Part shown: positions 35,003-43,857 of the stretch, in pieces
Layout: each line of letters opens with the position of its first letter
Position numbering within the stretch: the stretch's first letter is position 1
Assembly (NCBI GenBank): GCA_007121075.1
Contig: SKMK01000009.1
Location: 1 to 64,000 of the forward strand
From: Syntrophomonadaceae bacterium
GTDB lineage: Bacteria > Bacillota > Dethiobacteria > DTU022
Reading direction: 5' to 3'
Length of the DNA: 64,000 bases
The notes under the pieces: generated by a model
What the model was told of the DNA's origin: nothing
Databases searched by the model: none
What the model saw: only the letters and a program-made list of their open reading frames with translations
Made by a program: the position numbers and the translations under genes

Positions 35003-37045
35003 TTAATGATCTTCGCCCGGGTTTTCTCCCTGCTCTGTATGCTGACGGAACGATGCCCGGCGATCTTCTTTTTCTTCTTCGACCTCTTCGTTTTCAGCCG
35101 ACCCTGCTTCTTCAGTTTCAGCAGCTTCTTCTTCATGGGAACCTTCAGATATTTCTTCTTCATCGTGCTCACCGGTTCCGGAATCACTTTCTGCTGCCGG
35201 TTCTTGTTCCAAATTGCCATCTGCTTTTTCCGGTGCTTCATCTTCTTCAAGTTCGGGCATCTCTCTTCCTTCAACCAGAGCTTTTATTTCTTCAGAATTA
35301 AGGGTTTCTTTCTCCAGGAGCGCCTGGGCAATCTTTTCAAGCTCGGAACGATCTTCTTCCAGGATATCCTGGGCCCTCTGGTAACAATCATCAATGGTCT
35401 TCCTGATCTCCTGGTCAATTGCTTTTGCTATTTCCTCGCTGTAATCCCGATCCCGGCCCAGGTCACGGCCCAGAAACACCTGGTCCTGTTTCCTGCCCAG
35501 GGTAATCGGGCCCAGGCTGTCACTCATGCCGTACTCCATGATCATCTGGCGTACGATCTGAGTAGCCCGTTCAAGATCATTTTGGGCGCCGGTGCTGATG
35601 TCATTAAGCACCAGTTTTTCGGCAACCCTTCCGCCAAGCAAAGTACTGACCCGATCCAGCAGTTCCGAGCGGGTCATATAGTAGCGGTCCTCTTCCGGAA
35701 ACATCAGGGTGTATCCTCCTGCCCGGCCTCTTGGAATAATGGAAACCTTGTGTACAGGATCGGTGTGCGGGAGCTGGTAACCAACCAGGGCATGGCCGGC
35801 CTCATGATAGGCTACAATTTTTTTCTCAAATTCGCTAATCACCCGGCTGGTTTTCTGGGTTCCGGCTACCACCCGTTCCACGGCCTCTTCCAACTCTTTC
35901 ATTCCGATTACTTTTTTAGAAGCCCGGGCCGCCAAAAGCGCCGCTTCATTGACCACGTTTTCCAGGTCGGCCCCGGTAAAACCGGGAGTCCCGCGAGCCA
36001 CCACTTTAAGATCAACCGCTTCGGAAAAGCGCTTGCTTTTAGTATGTACTTTCAATATATCCACCCGCCCCTTAACATCGGGCAGGGTGACTGTGACCTG
36101 CCGGTCAAAGCGTCCGGGCCTGAGCAGGGCTGGATCAAGAATGTCAGGCCGGTTGGTAGCAGCAATAATAATGATCCCTTCGTTAATATCAAAACCATCC
36201 ATTTCGACCAGGAGCTGATTCAGGGTTTGCTCCCTCTCATCATGGCCACCGCCGAGTCCGGCTCCGCGCTGGCGCCCAACGGCGTCAATTTCATCAATAA
36301 AAACGATACAGGGTGAATTTTTCTTGGCATTTTCAAACATGTCCCGCACCCTGGAGGCGCCGACCCCCACAAACATTTCTACAAAATCAGAACCGCTAAT
36401 ACTGAAAAATGGCACCCCGGCTTCGCCTGCCACAGCACGGCCAAGTAGCGTTTTACCAGTCCCAGGCGGCCCAACCAGGAGGACCCCCTTCGGGATCCTG
36501 GCCCCTAGCTCAATATATTTACGAGGATCTTTCAGGAAATCGACAATTTCAGTAAGCTCCGCCCTTTCTTCATCGGCGCCGGCTACGTCTTCGAAGGTTA
36601 CTTTCTTCTTCTCGCTTTCCTGCAGTTTGGCCTTGCTTTTACCAAAGTTCATAACTCGATTGCCGCCGCCCTGGGATTGCTGCATAAAGAAGAAAAAGAT
36701 CCCAATAATTAACAGAAAGGGGATCATATAAGTCAGGGCGGTTTGCCACCATTCGGGCCCGCGTTCGGGATGTGGCGAATACGATACATTATGTTCCAGC
36801 AACAGTTCCGTTAACTGATGGTCCTCCGGCCGTGTCGTTTCAATTTCAGTCCCGTCAACAAGCACCGCTTCAATCTCATTACCGTGAGCAACTACTTTTT
36901 CTACTTCACCGCTCTCTATCTTTTCTACAAACTGGTTGTAGCTTATCTCTTCCGGTTCTGGCCCGGCGTTAAAGGTTGTCAGCAGGATTACTACCACCAG
37001 GGCTATAACCAGGTAGAATATTATCTGTCTCACAAATGGGCTCAA
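35003..37045 (-). CDS. ftsH: ATP-dependent zinc metalloprotease FtsH
   Basis: About 680 aa membrane AAA+ protease. TM1 (about 5-25), extracytoplasmic domain (about 26-100), TM2 (about 100-122), AAA domain with Walker A GPPGTGKT, Walker [13 protein letters not shown] and [11 protein letters not shown], then the zinc site HEAGH. After the protease domain there is an acidic tail of some 80 residues rich in Glu ([28 protein letters not shown]), longer than usual. The start is TTG at 37045 with GGAGGG 6 nt upstream, giving [12 protein letters not shown]; an ATG at 37066 lies within the ribosome-binding region. It follows hpt, as in Bacillus. Confidence 0.96.
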   Translation of the reverse strand: MSPFVRQIIFYLVIALVVVILLTTFNAGPEPEEISYNQFVEKIESGEVEKVVAHGNEIEAVLVDGTEIETTRPEDHQLTELLLEHNVSYSPHPERGPEWWQTALTYMIPFLLIIGIFFFFMQQSQGGGNRVMNFGKSKAKLQESEKKKVTFEDVAGADEERAELTEIVDFLKDPRKYIELGARIPKGVLLVGPPGTGKTLLGRAVAGEAGVPFFSISGSDFVEMFVGVGASRVRDMFENAKKNSPCIVFIDEIDAVGRQRGAGLGGGHDEREQTLNQLLVEMDGFDINEGIIIIAATNRPDILDPALLRPGRFDRQVTVTLPDVKGRVDILKVHTKSKRFSEAVDLKVVARGTPGFTGADLENVVNEAALLAARASKKVIGMKELEEAVERVVAGTQKTSRVISEFEKKIVAYHEAGHALVGYQLPHTDPVHKVSIIPRGRAGGYTLMFPEEDRYYMTRSELLDRVSTLLGGRVAEKLVLNDISTGAQNDLERATQIVRQMIMEYGMSDSLGPITLGRKQDQVFLGRDLGRDRDYSEEIAKAIDQEIRKTIDDCYQRAQDILEEDRSELEKIAQALLEKETLNSEEIKALVEGREMPELEEDEAPEKADGNLEQEPAAESDSGTGEHDEEEISEGSHEEEAAETEEAGSAENEEVEEEKEDRRASFRQHTEQGENPGEDH

Positions 37046-37172
37046 AAAGCACCCTCCTCTCCACATAAGCCCTCTAAGGCTGAAGTAAATTGTAACACAC
37101 CGTCAGGGTGTAGGCAATAAACAAGGTAAAGCTTAAAGGTGAATTAAATGCTGCAGGCAATCCAGGATGGCG

Positions 37173-37721
37173 TTATTCATCTAAAACACGCAGATCAGAT
37201 AACTGACGGTAATCTTCGCCATAATCAAGGCCATAGCCTATCACAAAGCGGTCCGGTATGTTAAAACCGCAGTAATCGGGTTCAAATTTAACTTTCCTTC
37301 GATCCGGCTTATCAAGCAGGGTAACCACTCTGAGGGAATTAGGATGCCTGCTGCCCAGGTTTTCGACCAGGTAGTTCAAGGTGAGGCCCGTATCAACAAT
37401 GTCTTCAACAATGAGCACGTCTTTGCCCTGGATACTTTGTTCCAGGTCTTTTAAAATCCTGACCACGCCTGAAGAAGCAGTAGCATTTCCATAGCTTGAC
37501 ACTGCAATAAAGTCTATTTCCACGGGTATGGTCAGGAAACGGATTAAATCGCTCAAAAAAATAACCGCACCTTTTAAAACACCAATTAACAAAGGCCTCT
37601 TGCCCCGGTAATCATCCGAAATAACTTCCGCTATTTCTTTAACCCGTTTTTCTATCTGTTCCGAGGAGAGTAAAACTTCATAATCGTCAACTTTATTTCT
37701 GCCTGCCTCATGATCTGTCAT
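37173..37721 (-). CDS. hpt: Hypoxanthine phosphoribosyltransferase
   Basis: 182 aa purine salvage enzyme. The PRPP-binding loop is VLIVEDIVDTGLTLNYL; other marks are GVLKGAVIFLSDL, VSSYGNATASSG and the C-terminal FVIGYGLDYGEDYRQL. The ATG is preceded by GAGGGAGGTAG. It lies 41 bp after tilS and upstream of ftsH: tilS-hpt-ftsH is the classical Firmicutes order. Confidence 0.97.
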   Translation of the reverse strand: MTDHEAGRNKVDDYEVLLSSEQIEKRVKEIAEVISDDYRGKRPLLIGVLKGAVIFLSDLIRFLTIPVEIDFIAVSSYGNATASSGVVRILKDLEQSIQGKDVLIVEDIVDTGLTLNYLVENLGSRHPNSLRVVTLLDKPDRRKVKFEPDYCGFNIPDRFVIGYGLDYGEDYRQLSDLRVLDE

Positions 37722-37762
37722 ATCATCATCTACCTCCCTCTATTAGTTTAGCAGATATTTTT

Positions 37763-39139
37763 CTACCCGGGCATCCTCATCTTTTTAAAGCTTAGCACCA
37801 GGACCCGCCTGGTGTCCCCGGTAACCCTGTAGGGCTGGGCAATCCTCAGCCCAACCACCCAGACAATTTCATCACCGGCTGTAACCAGCGGCAGGTGATC
37901 GCGCCGATGCCGGGGGATTTTTTGATCAATGAAAAAATCTTTTAATTTTTTCCGGCCCGGCGAGCCCTGGGGATAAAAACGGGCTCCAGGCCACCTCGTC
38001 CTGATCATTAAATTCCCTGCAGGGATCCGTTCATAGTCCAAATAAGCCTGGTATTTTGAGGGAGGCCAGTGGAGATCCTCTTTATTAACTACCCTGGTTT
38101 CAACCAGGGAACCACCGGGCAGGAGTGTTTTGCCTGGGACCTTCAGATATTTTTGGAAAGGTGCTTCTACTTTATTGTTTAAGCCTCCTGCTATAATCAG
38201 CTGTTCCGGGGTTAGGTACAGGTTAACATTCCCGGGCAGGGTAACCTGTCCGGTTGTTTTATCGCTTGCAGCAAGGTCAAAAATCTGCTTGATGTGAAAC
38301 CTGTCCAGTTCTCTGGAGGAGGCATACCTTTTATGAGCCATCCTTAAAATCCTGCTGCTTAAGGAAGCAGGAAAGGTAGATAGTTTCTTTCTACTGAAAA
38401 AAGTTTCCTGTCTGCCAAAACCCGCCAGATCAAGGTACTTTTTTCTGGCCAGGTCATGCAAAAATTTTCTATCTTCAAAAGCAAGGGCAGCCAGCCCATA
38501 TAGGGCTTCCCTGATCCGGGGATTGTATTCTTTTTCCAACCGGGGGATCAGCTCGAGCCTGAGCTTATTCCTGGTATAATCAGTTTCCAGGTTGCTGCTG
38601 TCTGTAAATGGGTAAAGGTTATGATTTCTACAGTAAGCCTCTATCTCATGGCGTCTCAGGCACAATAAAGGCCTGACCAGGGTGACCCCGCCTCTTTTAT
38701 AGGAGGGCAGTATACCGGCCAGTCCGTCTACGCCCGTTCCTCTGAGAATATTTAACAGGACTGTCTCGGCCTGATCATCAAGGTGATGGCCAAGAGCAAT
38801 TTTAGCAGCGTTATGCTTGCGGGCAGCTGCAAAAAAAAGATTATACCGGGCCAGCCTTCCCGCTTCCTCTTCAGAAATACCCCTGGCTTTTTTTAAGTGC
38901 CGGATGTCCACCGAACTTGATTCAAAAGGAAAAGACCAGGATTCAGCCAGTTTTCTGACCTCGGCTTCTTCATGGTCAGCCTCCGGGCGCAAGCAGTGGT
39001 TTAAATGGGCCACTACCAGGTGAAAGCCAGAGCTATCGGAAATAGCCTTTAACATATGCAGGAGGGCCAATGAATCAGGCCCCCCGGATACGGCAACAAC
39101 TATTGTTTCTCCTCTTTTTAGAAGAGAGTGCTTTTTAAT
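37763..39139 (-). CDS. tilS: tRNA(Ile)-lysidine synthase, probable ATT start
   Basis: It modifies the wobble cytidine of the CAU anticodon to lysidine, using ATP and lysine. The N-type ATP pyrophosphatase domain has the PP-loop AVSGGPDSLALLHML, then VVAHLNHCLRPEADHEE and GHHLDDQAETVLLNILRG. The substrate-binding and TilS C-terminal domains follow. The first ATG/GTG/TTG codon in frame is a TTG at 39070, which would cut off the PP-loop. Upstream the frame continues through IKKHSLLKRGETIVVAVSGG to a stop at 39176-39178. An ATT at 39139 lies 5 nt after AAGGG and would give a normal N-terminus (458 aa). CTG at 39160 or 39169 are alternatives. Confidence 0.9.
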   Translation of the reverse strand: MKKHSLLKRGETIVVAVSGGPDSLALLHMLKAISDSSGFHLVVAHLNHCLRPEADHEEAEVRKLAESWSFPFESSSVDIRHLKKARGISEEEAGRLARYNLFFAAARKHNAAKIALGHHLDDQAETVLLNILRGTGVDGLAGILPSYKRGGVTLVRPLLCLRRHEIEAYCRNHNLYPFTDSSNLETDYTRNKLRLELIPRLEKEYNPRIREALYGLAALAFEDRKFLHDLARKKYLDLAGFGRQETFFSRKKLSTFPASLSSRILRMAHKRYASSRELDRFHIKQIFDLAASDKTTGQVTLPGNVNLYLTPEQLIIAGGLNNKVEAPFQKYLKVPGKTLLPGGSLVETRVVNKEDLHWPPSKYQAYLDYERIPAGNLMIRTRWPGARFYPQGSPGRKKLKDFFIDQKIPRHRRDHLPLVTAGDEIVWVVGLRIAQPYRVTGDTRRVLVLSFKKMRMPG

Positions 39140-39220
39140 ATAATCCCTTACCTTTTCCAGTTGAGACAGGATTAATCACAACCAATCGGCTTGTAAATCA
39201 AAAATAAAGAGGGCCAGATA

Positions 39221-39243
39221 AAAAAACACTCTGAAACAGAGTG
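39221..39243 (-). terminator. Intrinsic terminator after the S1/YabR gene
   Basis: On the minus strand CACTCTG (complement 39237-39243), TTT loop and CAGAGTG (complement 39227-39233) are followed by six T (complement 39221-39226). It separates the yabR-like gene from tilS. Confidence 0.85.
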
Positions 39244-39277
39244 CCTTTCTGTTTATATTAGTAGAAACTGGTTATAT

Positions 39278-39691
39278 TTAAAATGCCTCCCGACAGGAAC
39301 CGCGTCCGCCTCTTTTAGACTCTGTATTGCGCTTTAAATCTAACAGCCGCTCATCACTTTCTTTGAGAAAGCGGTTCATTTTATCTTCAAATGAGGCCTT
39401 ATTTCCGGATTCAGGTTTTTTGCGTTCTTTTTTATTGTTGGGGGTATAACCTTCTTTAGCTTGCTTAATAGATAGACCTATTTTCCCATTGTTTTCTACC
39501 GAAAGCACTTTAACCTTGACCTTATCGGATTTTTTATAAAAATCATTGATGTCCTTTACGTAATCATCATCAACTTCCGATATATGGACTAGACCTGTAG
39601 AGCCGCCAGGCAATTCAACAAATGCACCGAATTTTGTTATACCGGTTATCACTCCTTCCACTATACTGCCAACAACTAGTTCTTCCTTAAT
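39278..39691 (-). CDS. yabR: S1 RNA-binding domain protein, YabR-like, probable ATT start
   Basis: 137 aa. One S1 domain (about 5-80: GSIVEGVITGITKFGAFVEL, then GGSTGLVHISEV and KVLSVENNGKIGLSI) and a basic, low-complexity tail of about 55 residues. The first ATG/GTG/TTG in frame is a GTG at 39661, inside the first beta strand and with no ribosome-binding site. Ten codons upstream an ATT (39691) lies 6 nt after a strong GAGGAGGAG (39698-39706) and restores the conserved N-terminus VVGSIVEG. It probably binds RNA or ribosomes. It sits between divIC and tilS as in Bacillus, but spoIIE is absent. Confidence 0.88.
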   Translation of the reverse strand: MKEELVVGSIVEGVITGITKFGAFVELPGGSTGLVHISEVDDDYVKDINDFYKKSDKVKVKVLSVENNGKIGLSIKQAKEGYTPNNKKERKKPESGNKASFEDKMNRFLKESDERLLDLKRNTESKRGGRGSCREAF

Positions 39692-39756
39692 GTAAAACTC
39701 CTCCTCAAATTTAGTAATTTTAAGATAATGTTATTATAACTGCTTGAATAATAATG

Positions 39757-40095
39757 TCAATCCTCGAGCTGGAATATCATTTCATCAGGCTTGACCAGGC
39801 CTAACCGATTCCGGGCCTGGATTTCAATATAATCAAGATCCTGCAGGCGCTCAATCTCTTTTTCGGCAGCCGTTTTACGCTGTTCAAGCTTCTCGACGCG
39901 AGCCTCATATTCAGCCATTTCTTTTTCGACCTGCCGCTGGCGAAGATGCTGGGCCCCGATAACCAGGAGCAGGCAGCAAATCATGAAAATACCGGCTGTA
40001 CTGACCAGCCTGTACATACTAAAGTTACTCTCCCTGCGGGGCCGGGGAAAATTTGCCTGCTGCACCTTTTTATCATTCTTGCTGCCAAAAAACAT
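39757..40095 (-). CDS. divIC: Septum formation initiator, DivIC/FtsB family
   Basis: 112 aa bitopic membrane protein. A basic cytoplasmic N-terminus (1-30), one TM segment (AGIFMICCLLLVIGAQ, about 34-49) and an extracytoplasmic coiled coil (about 52-92, EKEMAEYEARVEKLEQRK), then LDYIEIQARNRLGLVKPDE, the conserved end of the family. It is part of the divisome with FtsL and DivIB. It follows a long, structured leader after hup and precedes the S1 gene, as in Bacillus. Confidence 0.92.
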   Translation of the reverse strand: MFFGSKNDKKVQQANFPRPRRESNFSMYRLVSTAGIFMICCLLLVIGAQHLRQRQVEKEMAEYEARVEKLEQRKTAAEKEIERLQDLDYIEIQARNRLGLVKPDEMIFQLED

Positions 40096-40145
40096 CGCTA
40101 TTATTCCACCAGCTCACTAAACCATCAAGAAATCCCTGTTTTAGA

Positions 40146-40194
40146 GTGAGTATTACCAGGCCCGGGTTGCCCGGGGGCGGGGTAATCACCTCAC
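40146..40194 (-). other. Long nested hairpin upstream of divIC
   Basis: Three helices stack around a small loop: GTGAG/CTCAC (40146-40150 with 40190-40194), ATTACC/GGTAAT (40152-40157 with 40181-40186) and CCCGGG/CCCGGG (40161-40166 with 40170-40175). It lies 50-100 nt before the divIC start and in its transcript. It could be a leader RNA structure or a processing site. No known class was recognised. Confidence 0.4.
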
Positions 40195-40204
40195 TTCTTG
40201 GAAA

Positions 40205-40253
40205 ATATCCCCCCATCAGGTACAGGCAAAGCTACCATTATCAGGGGGGATAT
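40205..40253 (-). terminator. Terminator-like hairpin downstream of hup
   Basis: A perfect 10-bp inverted repeat ATATCCCCCC / GGGGGGATAT (40205-40214 with 40244-40253) encloses a smaller hairpin (GGTA/TACC). On the minus strand ATATTTTCC follows the stem, which is only moderately T-rich. It may end the hup transcript. Confidence 0.45.
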
Positions 40254-40306
40254 AACCAGTGCTATCACTTTAAACAGTTGTCATCAATAACAATATAAGC
40301 TTAAGG

Positions 40307-40579
40307 TTATTTCACCTTGTCTTTCAACGCCTTGCCGGGCTTAAAAGCCGGTACTTTCAATGCTTCAATTTTAATTTTTTCTCCAGTAGCAGGATTACGG
40401 CCTTCACGTTCTTTGCGGTTGCGAACTTCAAAAGTTCCAAAACCGACCAGCTGTACTTTGTTGCCTTTTACCAGCCCTTCAGTGATACTGTCTAAAACCG
40501 CTTTAACCGCTTTTTCACTGTCCTTTTTAGACATTCCAGCTTTCTCTGCAACCAGATCTACAAGCTCAGATTTATTCAC
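40307..40579 (-). CDS. hup: HU-family DNA-binding protein
   Basis: 90 aa nucleoid protein. It starts MNKSELVDLVAEKAGMSKKD and has the beta-arm signature FGTFEVRNRKEREGRNPATG and the end VPAFKPGKALKDKVK. It binds DNA as a dimer without sequence preference. The start is GTG with GGAGGG upstream. It lies 78 bp after mazG, as in many Firmicutes; the RNA-binding S4 gene often found next to it is missing here. Confidence 0.97.
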   Translation of the reverse strand: MNKSELVDLVAEKAGMSKKDSEKAVKAVLDSITEGLVKGNKVQLVGFGTFEVRNRKEREGRNPATGEKIKIEALKVPAFKPGKALKDKVK

Positions 40580-40656
40580 AGTTCAAGCCCTCCTCATGCA
40601 TAATGTAATTCCCTTTATGGTAGTGTCTATTCGACCTTGTTTTGAAGATTCCTGCT

Positions 40657-42126
40657 TTATTTACCTAATTTCCTTATTTTTTTAGCTTCTTCCCACCATT
40701 TATCCAATTGTTCCAGCGAAAAATCAGTTGCCGGCCGTCCGGCCTTTTCAGCCTGCGCCAGAACATATAAAAACCGATCTAAAAATTTGCCGACGGCTTT
40801 CCCAAGCGCCAGTTCCGGATTAACTCCCAGGAACCGGGCCAGGTTTACCACGGCAAAGAGGTAGTCACCGAGTTCTTCCTCAACGGCACCCTGATCTTGT
40901 TTCTGGAATGCCTCCTCCAGTTCGCCCAGTTCTTCCCTGACTTTTTGCAGAGGCCCCTGGATACAAGGCCAATCAAAACCGACATCGGCAGCTTTTTTCT
41001 GTAACTTATACGCTTTGAGAAGGGCAGGAAGGGAGTGATCGATTAAGATTGCCTTATTGCAGCTATTGGTATAGCCGTTCTCCCTGTTATTTTTCTCGTT
41101 CAACTTGATTTCTTCCCATTTTAGCCTGACCTGGTCCGCATCAGCAGCACTGCCTCTGCCGAAAACATGGGGGTGCCGTCTTACCAGTTTGGAAACGATA
41201 CCGTCGATTACCTGGTAAAAATCAAAGCGGCTTTCTTCACTGGCGATCCTGCTGTGAAAAACTACCTGGAGAAGCACATCACCCAACTCTTCTTTCAGGG
41301 AAGCGTCATCCCCTTCGTCGATCGCTCCCACGACCTCATATGCCTCTTCAATTAGGTACTGCCTCAAGCTCCAGTTGGTTTGCTGTTTATCCCAGGGACA
41401 ACCATCTTCAGAGCGCAGCCTGGCCATTACTTGAATTAAATCGCCAATCAGGTAATTCCTGTAAGGAGGGAGGTAAACAGTTGTTAGATGATCGTAAACC
41501 CTTAGCCGGTCCAAATCATACAGGCGGATCTTCCATGAATGTTCATTGCGCATCCCCGCAGCCCTGACCACGGTAACAGGATAGTTTGACGGATACAAGT
41601 CCAGCAGCTTAAGTTTTACACGGGAAGCAAGAATCCGGTTATGGACCTGAGCCAGGAGCAGGTGATTTTGAGAGGGCTCTTTCAATTGATCCAGGGCCAG
41701 GGCATCTACCACCCTGACCCCATCCAAAAGATCTATTTTCAAAGTATTGAACAGCGGACCGAGAAAACTCATCCCCGGCACTATTGTTATTTTTATTCCA
41801 AAACGAGGGGCCAGTTTGATCAGTTTCCGTACCGTTTCTTCACCGGTAAGAGGATGCCCCGGCACTGCATAACAAATATGCTTGTGTTTCCGAACCGCCT
41901 GTAACAATGAGCGGGTTATAACCCTGTATACCTGCCCTAAATCATCACTGTTTTTATATAAATGATCAAATGAAGTTACTTTTCTCCTGGCCGCATAAAA
42001 TTGCGCGGCCGGATGTTTGCAAGTCCGGAAGTAGAGAGGCCTGCCGCTTTTAAGATACTTTTGCGCTTCCCGGGTTAAATGTTTTTGCCGGGCCGGGCCG
42101 AGCCCGATCACAGTTATTTCTCTCAT
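40657..42126 (-). CDS. mazG: YabN: tetrapyrrole methylase-like domain fused to MazG pyrophosphohydrolase
   Basis: 489 aa. The N-terminal SAM-methylase-like domain (about 1-220) begins ITVIGLGPARQKHLT and has AVPGHPLTGEETV. The C-terminal MazG nucleoside triphosphate pyrophosphohydrolase (about 230-485) has two helical repeats, with the Mg2+ motifs EEAYEVVGAID/EELGDVLLQVVF and EELGELEEAF/EEELGDYLFAVVN. It cleans up non-canonical NTPs; the role of the methylase domain is not known. It lies between the flippase gene and hup, the usual order. Confidence 0.93.
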   Translation of the reverse strand: MREITVIGLGPARQKHLTREAQKYLKSGRPLYFRTCKHPAAQFYAARRKVTSFDHLYKNSDDLGQVYRVITRSLLQAVRKHKHICYAVPGHPLTGEETVRKLIKLAPRFGIKITIVPGMSFLGPLFNTLKIDLLDGVRVVDALALDQLKEPSQNHLLLAQVHNRILASRVKLKLLDLYPSNYPVTVVRAAGMRNEHSWKIRLYDLDRLRVYDHLTTVYLPPYRNYLIGDLIQVMARLRSEDGCPWDKQQTNWSLRQYLIEEAYEVVGAIDEGDDASLKEELGDVLLQVVFHSRIASEESRFDFYQVIDGIVSKLVRRHPHVFGRGSAADADQVRLKWEEIKLNEKNNRENGYTNSCNKAILIDHSLPALLKAYKLQKKAADVGFDWPCIQGPLQKVREELGELEEAFQKQDQGAVEEELGDYLFAVVNLARFLGVNPELALGKAVGKFLDRFLYVLAQAEKAGRPATDFSLEQLDKWWEEAKKIRKLGK

Positions 42127-42173
42127 TAAATCTCCTTCCCTTTCCTTAAAACATTAAATCACACATAATTAAA

Positions 42174-43805
42174 TCAGGTGACACGAAACAACCTGAACCG
42201 ATCAATAAGGTCGGAAAGAGGTTTCCCAACCAGCGGCATCATCTGTAATTCTTCCCTGCTCAAGCTTCCGCTTAACAGCAAGAAAATACTGTACGCTATG
42301 ATCCCGATTACTATAGCGGTAATTGTGGCCATCGCATTAAGCATACCCGGTGAAAGGTAAGGCCCGGCAAACCGGTCAATTAGATTGTAAAACATAATGA
42401 CAAATACAGACATGGCCGATACAGCCATAACTGGAACAAGAATAAGATGGCGCAAGTTGCCGCGCCATCCAGTATATCCCGCTACATGGCGAAGATTGAG
42501 GGCTGCAGCCACCGCCAACCCAATTACAGTTGCCAGGGCGGCACCTCCCACATTCAGGGCCGGCACGGCAGTCAAAAACCAGGCCAGAATAGTTTTGACA
42601 ACCCCGCCGTAAAACATATTCAACGCAGGCAGGATTGGCTTTCCGAGGCCCTGGAGAATACCGGTAGTAGATACATAAAGACAAAGCGGGATTACCGACC
42701 AGGACATGTAAGCCAGAGAATAGCCGGCTTCGGCATTATCAAAAAGCAGGATTGTCACCGGTTCAGCCAGTAAAAACAAGCCGATCGCAGCAGGAACGGA
42801 AAAGAGAACCGTCAATTTAACAGCTGTGGCGGAGCGGTGCCTGATCAATAAATCGTTACCGAGCGTATAAGCCTCGGAAATAGCAGGCACCAGGCTAATG
42901 CTTAATGCCAGGGCTACCACATTGGGGAAGTAAACAACGGGCCCGGCCATACCGGTAAGCTGGCCGTACAGGGCCCGGCCTGTCTCCAGATCAAAACCGG
43001 CCGCCTGAAGCTGACGGGGGACTACAGCCAGATCAATCAGGGAAACCAGTGGAATCACCAGCCCTCCGACAGTGACCGGGATGGCCAGGCTGAATAAACG
43101 CCTGATTATGCTCCCGGCCGAGGCCGGATGGTGAGTTTCCTGTTCCAGGGCCAGGCTATAAAGAGAGCGCCGCCTGCCCCTGTACCAAATTACAAGCAGG
43201 ATAAAACCGGCCAACCCTCCGGCAGCTGCGCCAGAAGAAGCTCCGGCCGCCGCGTATTCAAGCCCTACCGGCATAAGGAGCAGGACAAGGGCAATCGAAA
43301 AAGCAACCCGGACCAGCTGCTCCAGCATTTGCGAGGCTGCAGTGGGAGTCATATTTTGTTGGCCCTGGAAAAAACCACGGAGGGCGGCCATGATGGTCAC
43401 AAAAAAAATAGCCGGGGATATAGCCAGCAATGGATAAACAGCCTGGGCATCCCTGACAATCCATCCGGCAAAAAGCTCCGCCCCCGCTACCAGGAGAACG
43501 GTTATCGTTAGGCCTGACAGTGTCAAAATCAGGAAAGCGACCTTAAATACCCTGAGCGCTTCACGGTAATCATGAAGGGCAATTTTTTCAGCCATAATCT
43601 TCGACAGGGCGACAGGTATTCCGGCGGTAGAAACAACCAGGAGGGTGGAATAAATAGGATAGGCGTACATGAAAAGCCCAATCCCTTCATCGCCGAGGAT
43701 TGCCGCCAGGACAATCCTGAATATTGCCCCGATACCCCGGGCGGCAAGCCCGGTTAAGGCCAGGATAGCCGCTCCTTTTACAAAAGTGGTGCTGCTGACA
43801 GACAA
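42174..43805 (-). CDS. Polysaccharide flippase of the SpoVB/YabM (MATE/MOP) family
   Basis: 543 aa with 14 predicted hydrophobic segments. It starts FVKGAAILALTGLAARGIGA, typical of the SpoVB group, and has LRGFFQGQQNMTPTAASQMLEQ (loop between TM4 and TM5). It probably flips a lipid-linked sugar precursor, such as lipid II or a wall polymer. The start is TTG with AGGG upstream. Although named for sporulation, paralogues occur in non-sporulators. It lies 52 bp after mfd; the spoVT gene usually found between them is absent. Confidence 0.88.
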   Translation of the reverse strand: MSVSSTTFVKGAAILALTGLAARGIGAIFRIVLAAILGDEGIGLFMYAYPIYSTLLVVSTAGIPVALSKIMAEKIALHDYREALRVFKVAFLILTLSGLTITVLLVAGAELFAGWIVRDAQAVYPLLAISPAIFFVTIMAALRGFFQGQQNMTPTAASQMLEQLVRVAFSIALVLLLMPVGLEYAAAGASSGAAAGGLAGFILLVIWYRGRRRSLYSLALEQETHHPASAGSIIRRLFSLAIPVTVGGLVIPLVSLIDLAVVPRQLQAAGFDLETGRALYGQLTGMAGPVVYFPNVVALALSISLVPAISEAYTLGNDLLIRHRSATAVKLTVLFSVPAAIGLFLLAEPVTILLFDNAEAGYSLAYMSWSVIPLCLYVSTTGILQGLGKPILPALNMFYGGVVKTILAWFLTAVPALNVGGAALATVIGLAVAAALNLRHVAGYTGWRGNLRHLILVPVMAVSAMSVFVIMFYNLIDRFAGPYLSPGMLNAMATITAIVIGIIAYSIFLLLSGSLSREELQMMPLVGKPLSDLIDRFRLFRVT

Positions 43806-43857
43806 TAATTTACCCTACTTTGCTGGTTTTATTAATCGAACAGTATTATATCAGTTA

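Noticed and set aside
34556..36316. A 586-codon open frame on the plus strand.
   Set aside because: It lies antisense to ftsH and the P1 peptidase gene, both of which carry clear family motifs. Its translation is Phe/Ser/Leu-rich shadow sequence without a recognisable domain.
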